Origin: Lentimicrobiaceae bacterium
GTDB lineage: Bacteria; Bacteroidota; Bacteroidia; Bacteroidales; WCHB1-69
Assembly (NCBI GenBank): GCA_009787485.1
Contig: WQWP01000014.1
Location: 1 to 26,026 of the forward strand
Direction of reading: 5' to 3'
Length of the DNA: 26,026 nucleotides
The notes beneath the pieces were generated by a model that was given only the letters and a program-made list of their open reading frames with translations, was not told the DNA's origin and made no database searches. The position numbers and the translations under genes were made by a program. Below, piece by piece: positions 22,251 through 26,026 of this stretch; position 1 is the stretch's first letter, and each line of letters opens with the position of its first letter.

Positions 22251-23369
22251 ATGAAAAAAATCTTAAAAATCTTTTTATTTCTCATTTTTGGAATTATTTT
22301 AATCGGCACATTTGTGTTTTTATGGAATAAATCGCGCGTAAAAGAGGTAAAATATGAAACGGTAACGCCTGAAATAAAAACCATTGAGAAGAAAACAATC
22401 ATTACGGGAACTGTAGAGCCGAGAAATGAAGTAGCCATCAAGCCTCAAATTTCGGGCATTATTGTAGAGCTGTATAAAGAAGCCGGACAGTTGGTAAAAG
22501 CCGGCGATGTGATTGCCAAAGTGAAAGTAATTCCGGATATTGCGCAATTGAACAGCGCAGAATCGCGGTTAAATACCACACGAATTAATTTAGAGCAGGC
22601 GCAAAATAATTTCGATAGAGTGGAAAAACTTTACAAATCGGGCGTGGCTTCCAAAGAAACATTTGAACAGGTAGAAACCGCGTTACGTACTGCTAAAGAA
22701 GATTTTAACAATGCCGAAGAATATTTGCAAATTATCAAAGAAGGCATTTCAAAAAGTACGGAGCAATATAGCAATACTTTAGTAAAATCCACCATTTCGG
22801 GCATGATTTTGGATGTGCCTGTGAAAGTGGGGAACTCTGTCATTCAAGCCAATACATTTAACGACGGCACAACGATTGCCACCATTGCCAACATGAATGA
22901 CCTGATTTTTGTAGGCAAAGTAGATGAAACGGAAGTGGGCAGAATATATGTAGGAAATCATGTAAACCTAATCATCGGCGCGATACAGGACAAGAATTTT
23001 GACGCCCGTTTGGAATACATTGCACCCAAAGGAACTTTAGAAAACGGCGCTACCTTGTTTCAAGTAAAGGCAGCCGTGCTTAAAACCAATAACGATGCTT
23101 TTATCCGTTCAGGATATAGCGCTAACGGAGAGATTGTTACCGAAAAAGCAGAAGACGTATTAGCCGTTCCTGAGTTTACTTTAGAATTTGTAGCAGACTC
23201 GGCTTTCGTTTATGTTGAAAATCAAAAAGAGAATGTGGAGAAATATACTAAAACCCCTGTAACGATTGGGCTTTCTGATGGGTTTTATGTGGAGATAAAA
23301 GAAGGGATTACCAACGAAACGCCTTTGCGGGGGAAAGTTGTGGATGAGAAGGCAAAAAATAGCAAATAA
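22251..23369 (+). CDS. HlyD/MacA-type periplasmic adaptor subunit, without adjacent pump
   Basis: Membrane-fusion protein that bridges an inner-membrane pump to an outer-membrane channel. The 372 residues start with a membrane anchor (about 4-24). A lipoyl-like half follows (EPRNEVAIKPQISGIIVELYKEAGQLVKAGDVIAKV), then a helical hairpin (about 95-175, SAESRLNTTRINLEQAQNNFDRVEKLY onward). The second lipoyl half has STISGMILDVPVKVGNSV, and the C-terminus holds beta-barrel and membrane-proximal domains. The order resembles MacA. Usually macB-like permease and ATPase genes follow at once; here only a 50-codon ORF and an opposite-strand gene follow. An ATG six bases upstream (22245) is equally possible. 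Confidence 0.87.
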   Translation: MKKILKIFLFLIFGIILIGTFVFLWNKSRVKEVKYETVTPEIKTIEKKTIITGTVEPRNEVAIKPQISGIIVELYKEAGQLVKAGDVIAKVKVIPDIAQLNSAESRLNTTRINLEQAQNNFDRVEKLYKSGVASKETFEQVETALRTAKEDFNNAEEYLQIIKEGISKSTEQYSNTLVKSTISGMILDVPVKVGNSVIQANTFNDGTTIATIANMNDLIFVGKVDETEVGRIYVGNHVNLIIGAIQDKNFDARLEYIAPKGTLENGATLFQVKAAVLKTNNDAFIRSGYSANGEIVTEKAEDVLAVPEFTLEFVADSAFVYVENQKENVEKYTKTPVTIGLSDGFYVEIKEGITNETPLRGKVVDEKAKNSK

Positions 23370-23564
23370 GGCACTACAATTGCATGGTTGGCTCAACACG
23401 TTGAAAATAAGGAAAATGTCACTGTAATAACATTTTAAAATATCAAGTTATAGGTATTTTTTTTGCGTATATTTATATGTTAGCAGACAATGGCGGTAAG
23501 TGACTGAGTGAAAGACAGAAAAAGGAATTTTGAAATTATAGTTCATAACAAAAATAGACCAATT

Positions 23565-23717
23565 ATGAAAAAAGTAGTACAAATTTTTATTTTGTTGATT
23601 GAAAAGGACAAAAATGGATCATTTCAGAAGAAATTAGAATCTTTTTACTCAAAAATGCCAGAACAGAAATATGATTTTGATGATGTTTTTAATGACCTTT
23701 ACCCGGAATTGCGGTAG
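23565..23717 (+). CDS. Small hypothetical protein (50 aa)
   Basis: Reads MKKVVQIFILLIEKDKNGSF at the start and ends in an acidic stretch (DFDDVFNDLYPELR). The reading frame stays open 19 codons further upstream, but this ATG gives the more sensible start. There is no signal peptide, as the hydrophobic part is too short and contains charges. No homologue is recognised and no promoter is apparent. It may be spurious or a remnant. Confidence 0.3.
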   Translation: MKKVVQIFILLIEKDKNGSFQKKLESFYSKMPEQKYDFDDVFNDLYPELR

Positions 23718-23747
23718 CGGTTTAGGTATGGTGTAGGGTAGTGTGCC

Positions 23748-23790
23748 AAAAATGTACCGTTTGTTTTGAAAAAATGTACGTTTTGTTTTG
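23748..23790. repeat. Two 21-bp imperfect direct repeats (AAAAATGTAC...GTTTTG)
   Basis: 23748-23768 and 23770-23790 agree at 19 of 21 positions with a 22-base period. Clustered repeats of about this size are known at the ends of IS21-family elements, and a GTGTGCC word precedes the first copy, but no transposase is near. Confidence 0.55.
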
Positions 23791-23838
23791 TAGATTATAA
23801 AATGTAATGCATGTTTTCATATTAATAAAATTAAATAT

Positions 23839-23877
23839 AATCTGTGATTATCTGTTTAATCTGTGTCATCTGTGTGC
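23839..23877. repeat. ATCTGTG repeat overlapping the end of the debranching-enzyme gene
   Basis: Units AATCTGTGATTATCTG, TTTAATCTGTGTC and ATCTGTGTGC form a degenerate tandem run. Read on the minus strand it encodes the final residues HTDDTD and the stop codon of the debranching enzyme. Only one copy is in the window. Confidence 0.6.
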
Positions 23878-25811
23878 TTTCTATCCATCATCCATTTAAT
23901 ATACAACAACGCCCCCACACTCCAAGCCTGCGAAATACACCCATTTGGATGATGCGGCGGGTCTCCGTCGGCAATCTCTTCAATAGTAGAAATACCATAT
24001 TCTTTCATGCAAAATTCAAAATGGTAAAACATATCTTCCAGCATAGGAATTGCCGCTTGTTTGTAAACGGCGACCAATCCTTCGGCAAAAGGCTCTAAAA
24101 GCCAGGGCCAAACCGTGCCTTGATGATAGGCAGCATCTCTTTTTTCCTGATTGCCGGAATATTTTCCCTTATAATCCGGATCGTTGGGCGAAAGCGTGCG
24201 CAAGCCTTTGGGAGTTAACAATTCTTCTTGCGTTTTTTTCAATATTAACTGACAGATCTTTTCGCTTATTGGACAATAGGGTAGCGAGGTTACAATTACC
24301 ATATTAGGACGCACCTGAAAGTTTTTATAATCGCCGTTGACATAATCTGCCAAATATCCTTTTTCTTTATCCCAAAAAGTATTTTTAAAAACAGTGGGGA
24401 AATTTGCAGCGAGCTTTTCCCAATCTTTAACAAATGCTTTATCTTTAGCGTAAGTGGCTACTTCCAAAGCAAATTTTATAGCATTGTACCACAATCCGTT
24501 AATCTCCACTTGGCAACCGGTGCGCGGCGTAACAGGTTTTCCGTTTACCACCGCATCCATCCAGGTGAGCGCATGCTTGTCATCTCCGGCATAGATCAAA
24601 CCATTATCTAACATTTTAATATTGAACAACGAGCCGTTTCTGTAAGCATACAATATTTTTTTTACGGCATCTCCATACGCTGCCCAAATTTTCTTTTGAG
24701 ATTTTGTGAAAATGGTGTATCTCTGCAAAGTACGGATAAACCAAAGAGGCGCATCTACGGAATTGTAGGCGGCGCCTTCTCCTTCGCCGATGTTGGGGAA
24801 AAGCCCGTCTTGCATCTCCGCGAGCATGTCATCCATCACTTGTTTGCAAAGTTTGGGTTTGCCCAATGCCAACGTTAAGCCCGGCAATGCGATGAAAGTA
24901 TCGCGCCCCCAGCGACCAAACCAGGGGTAACCGGCAATGACTTGCATTTTTCCATTCCGTTTCACAATAAACTGTTCCGCAGCATTTTGTAAACAATTGA
25001 TGAATGAATTGCGCATGGTGCGTTTGGTCAATTCTTCCTCAAATAGCACTTGAATCTTGTTGGGCGCTATCGGCTTAGTACCAATAGACAAATATATTTC
25101 ATTATGTGCTATTTTTACGCTGATTTTACCTAAATTAATCAAATCCTCGTGCCCGTCGTAGCCGCGTTTCAACTCTTCTTCATACTCAAAATTATTGAAC
25201 CAAACGGGCGCATGCAAGTAAGCAATATGTTCGTTAGATTGAATTGCAACCGGCGTGTAATTCTCATATAAACAATATTCTACGCCGTTTTTTATAGATT
25301 TATAATCCGTATTAACGTGCGGATTTTGGTGCGTTAACTGATGCGCATTCCTAAACGCCAATAACGGTTCAAATAAAATTTGCGCTGACTCATAGTCGTC
25401 TAATATCGTGTATTTTAATATCACTCTGTCTTCATTATTACACATCAAAAACTCTTTCGTAAAATTAAACTTTCCTACTCTAAAATGATAAGTAGGAATT
25501 AAGTCAGTTTCAAATTTTTGAAGATATTTGTTCCCTTTAGGCGCAATAACGCCGCCTTGATACTGGTGCACGCCCAAATGAAACTCCATGCCATCAATAA
25601 TAATGGTTTCGTTCAGGTAGGCAACCAACACGTGGCGTTCTCCGTCAATTCGGTCTTGCGGCGCCACAAAAAGCCCGTGGTATTTGCGCGTGTTTAAGCC
25701 TAATAATGTGGTAGATGCGTAAGCGCCTGTTCTGCTGCAACGCAAAATTTCTCTGCCTTTTGAAAAATTAATGTTTACTAATCTTTCTTTGTCGAATTCG
25801 ATATAGCTCAT
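23856..25811 (-). CDS. Glycogen debranching enzyme (amylo-alpha-1,6-glucosidase, GH133-type)
   Basis: Removes alpha-1,6 branch stubs during glycogen breakdown in the cytoplasm. The 651 residues comprise an N-terminal beta-rich domain (about 1-260, beginning YIEFDKERLVNINFSKGREILRC and TLLGLNTRKYHGLFVAP) and an (alpha/alpha)6 barrel. The barrel carries GYPWFGRWGRDTFIALPGL, VDAPLWFIRTLQRY, LTWMDAVVNGKPVTPRTGC, NGLWYNAIKFALEVA and GTVWPWLLEPFAEGL. These segments and the length are typical of the bacterial GDE_C family. No other glycogen gene is in the window. The last residues are encoded by an ATCTGTG repeat. A promoter-like TTTG-N22-TATTTTCG lies upstream. Confidence 0.9.
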   Translation of the reverse strand: MSYIEFDKERLVNINFSKGREILRCSRTGAYASTTLLGLNTRKYHGLFVAPQDRIDGERHVLVAYLNETIIIDGMEFHLGVHQYQGGVIAPKGNKYLQKFETDLIPTYHFRVGKFNFTKEFLMCNNEDRVILKYTILDDYESAQILFEPLLAFRNAHQLTHQNPHVNTDYKSIKNGVEYCLYENYTPVAIQSNEHIAYLHAPVWFNNFEYEEELKRGYDGHEDLINLGKISVKIAHNEIYLSIGTKPIAPNKIQVLFEEELTKRTMRNSFINCLQNAAEQFIVKRNGKMQVIAGYPWFGRWGRDTFIALPGLTLALGKPKLCKQVMDDMLAEMQDGLFPNIGEGEGAAYNSVDAPLWFIRTLQRYTIFTKSQKKIWAAYGDAVKKILYAYRNGSLFNIKMLDNGLIYAGDDKHALTWMDAVVNGKPVTPRTGCQVEINGLWYNAIKFALEVATYAKDKAFVKDWEKLAANFPTVFKNTFWDKEKGYLADYVNGDYKNFQVRPNMVIVTSLPYCPISEKICQLILKKTQEELLTPKGLRTLSPNDPDYKGKYSGNQEKRDAAYHQGTVWPWLLEPFAEGLVAVYKQAAIPMLEDMFYHFEFCMKEYGISTIEEIADGDPPHHPNGCISQAWSVGALLYIKWMMDRKHTDDTD

Positions 25812-25838
25812 GGTATAAAGGGGATTAGAATTGAGAAG

Positions 25839-25872
25839 CGAAAATACAATTTTTTAGTCATAATTAATCAAA
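25839..25872 (-). promoter_or_regulatory. Candidate promoter of the debranching enzyme (TTTG-N22-TATTTTCG)
   Basis: On the minus strand TTTG (complement of 25869-25872) precedes TATTTTCG (complement of 25839-25846) by 22 bases, one base longer than the usual range and with one mismatch in the -7 word. The start codon is 28 bases beyond. The -33 word lies just outside the stop codon of the transposase remnant. Confidence 0.4.
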
Positions 25873-25875
25873 CCG

Positions 25876-25943
25876 GTTATGTTAGCTCATCTTTCCTTCG
25901 CGCAAATCCACGCGAAGGATAATGTTCTGCATACCAACATAAC
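25876..25943. repeat. Nested inverted repeats at the broken end of the IS3 remnant
   Basis: Inner arms TCCTTCGCG (25894-25902) and CGCGAAGGA (25911-25919) are perfect with an 8-base loop. Outer arms GTTATGTT (25876-25883) and AACATAAC (25936-25943) are also perfect. Both are centred close to 25908, and they straddle the point where the transposase similarity stops. Confidence 0.65.
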
Positions 25944-26026
25944 TTCGCCTCTACAAGACTGTCATCCTTAATAGATTGATAGTAAAACATGGAACGATCT
26001 AACTGCAAAATTCTGCATGCCCTGAC
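25877..26026 (-). pseudogene. IS3-family transposase OrfB fragment, cut at the window edge and 3'-truncated
   Basis: Minus-strand translation from the window edge gives 49 residues, beginning VRACRILQLDRSMFYY and continuing QSIKDDSLVEAKLCWYAEHYPSRGF, before ARRKDELT and a stop. This is the N-terminal part of IS3-family OrfB, where RRACR(V/I)L, SR(S)xxYY, KDD and a (H/R)P(T/S)RGF word occur in this order. In full-length proteins the RGF word continues into a (W/D)xYY region and the DDE domain. Here that is lost and a short unrelated tail ends the frame, so the copy is dead. The upstream part lies outside the window. Confidence 0.65.

Larger units (their letters stand above)
23370..23855. other. 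Mostly non-coding stretch between the adaptor and debranching-enzyme genes
   Basis: The only contents I can point to are an inverted repeat AAAATGT/ACATTTT (23413-23419 and 23430-23436, no T-run after it), a T8 run near 23457-23464, a 50-codon ORF at 23565-23717, a 21-base imperfect direct repeat at 23748-23790, and an ATCTGTG repeat that begins at 23839. No pump gene, tRNA or known RNA family was recognised. Confidence 0.6.

Noticed and set aside
23390..23510. Possible integron attC-like site or RNA gene after the adaptor gene
   Set aside because: Only a 7-bp inverted repeat is present; there are no R-box/L-box words and no integrase or cassette array.
23508..23564. Upstream extension of the small ORF at 23565
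   Set aside because: The added residues are merely basic and the later ATG is preceded by a better A-rich leader; even the short ORF is doubtful.

Overview
The window looks like a chromosomal segment of a member of the Bacteroidota, possibly from the Chitinophagales/Sphingobacteriales side, though the class is a guess. The phylum call rests on several things. One gene encodes a gliding-motility/T9SS type B C-terminal sorting domain. There is a bamD-rpoZ-coaBC cluster with the Bacteroidota-type omega subunit, an SDR-type threonine dehydrogenase and a GlsB-like glycine-lipid acyltransferase. Start codons lack Shine-Dalgarno sequences, one promoter has the form TTTG-N20-TATCTTTG, and the gene junctions carry short dispersed repeats of a kind common in this phylum. 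No rRNA, tRNA or CRISPR array was recognised.

Layout, left to right. 1-279: GC-rich block, then a clpB leader with a sigma-54-like element. 280-4983 (+): clpB, an OFA-type MFS transporter and mazG. 5054-8217 (-): an MsbA-like ABC exporter, thymidine kinase and a c-di-AMP cyclase. 8269-10793 (+): tdh and a T9SS-sorted secreted protein. 10828-16456 (-): bamD, rpoZ, coaBC, a helix-hairpin-helix protein, tcdA and an unknown exported protein. 16581-18212 (+): glsB-like acyltransferase and engB. 18235-22177 (-): an AtoD-like CoA-transferase subunit, a methyltransferase, a GSAM-like aminotransferase and trpS. 22251-23369 (+): an HlyD-type periplasmic adaptor. 23370-23855: a mostly empty stretch with one 50-codon ORF. 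23856-25811 (-): glycogen debranching enzyme. 25877-26026 (-): remnant of an IS3-family transposase.

Most genes are housekeeping: protein disaggregation, nucleotide sanitation and salvage, CoA synthesis, outer-membrane assembly, ribosome assembly, tRNA charging and modification, and glycogen turnover. I did not find a convincing new multi-gene system, defence island or biosynthetic cluster.

The most unusual signal is at the gene ends. At least seven short repeat types sit at the 3' or 5' edges of genes, and several read into proteins. A GA-rich repeat encodes a hydrophobic signal peptide on one strand in one gene and a basic C-terminal tail on the other strand in another. An AT-rich repeat coincides with loss of the last ~35-40 residues of the ABC exporter. 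Another repeat supplies the last residues of the debranching enzyme. A 23-bp duplication of the trpS 3' end supplies the EngB C-terminus. The window thus shows protein termini being rewritten by intergenic repeats. Two proteins of normally multi-component systems (AtoD-like, HlyD-like) stand without their usual partner genes.
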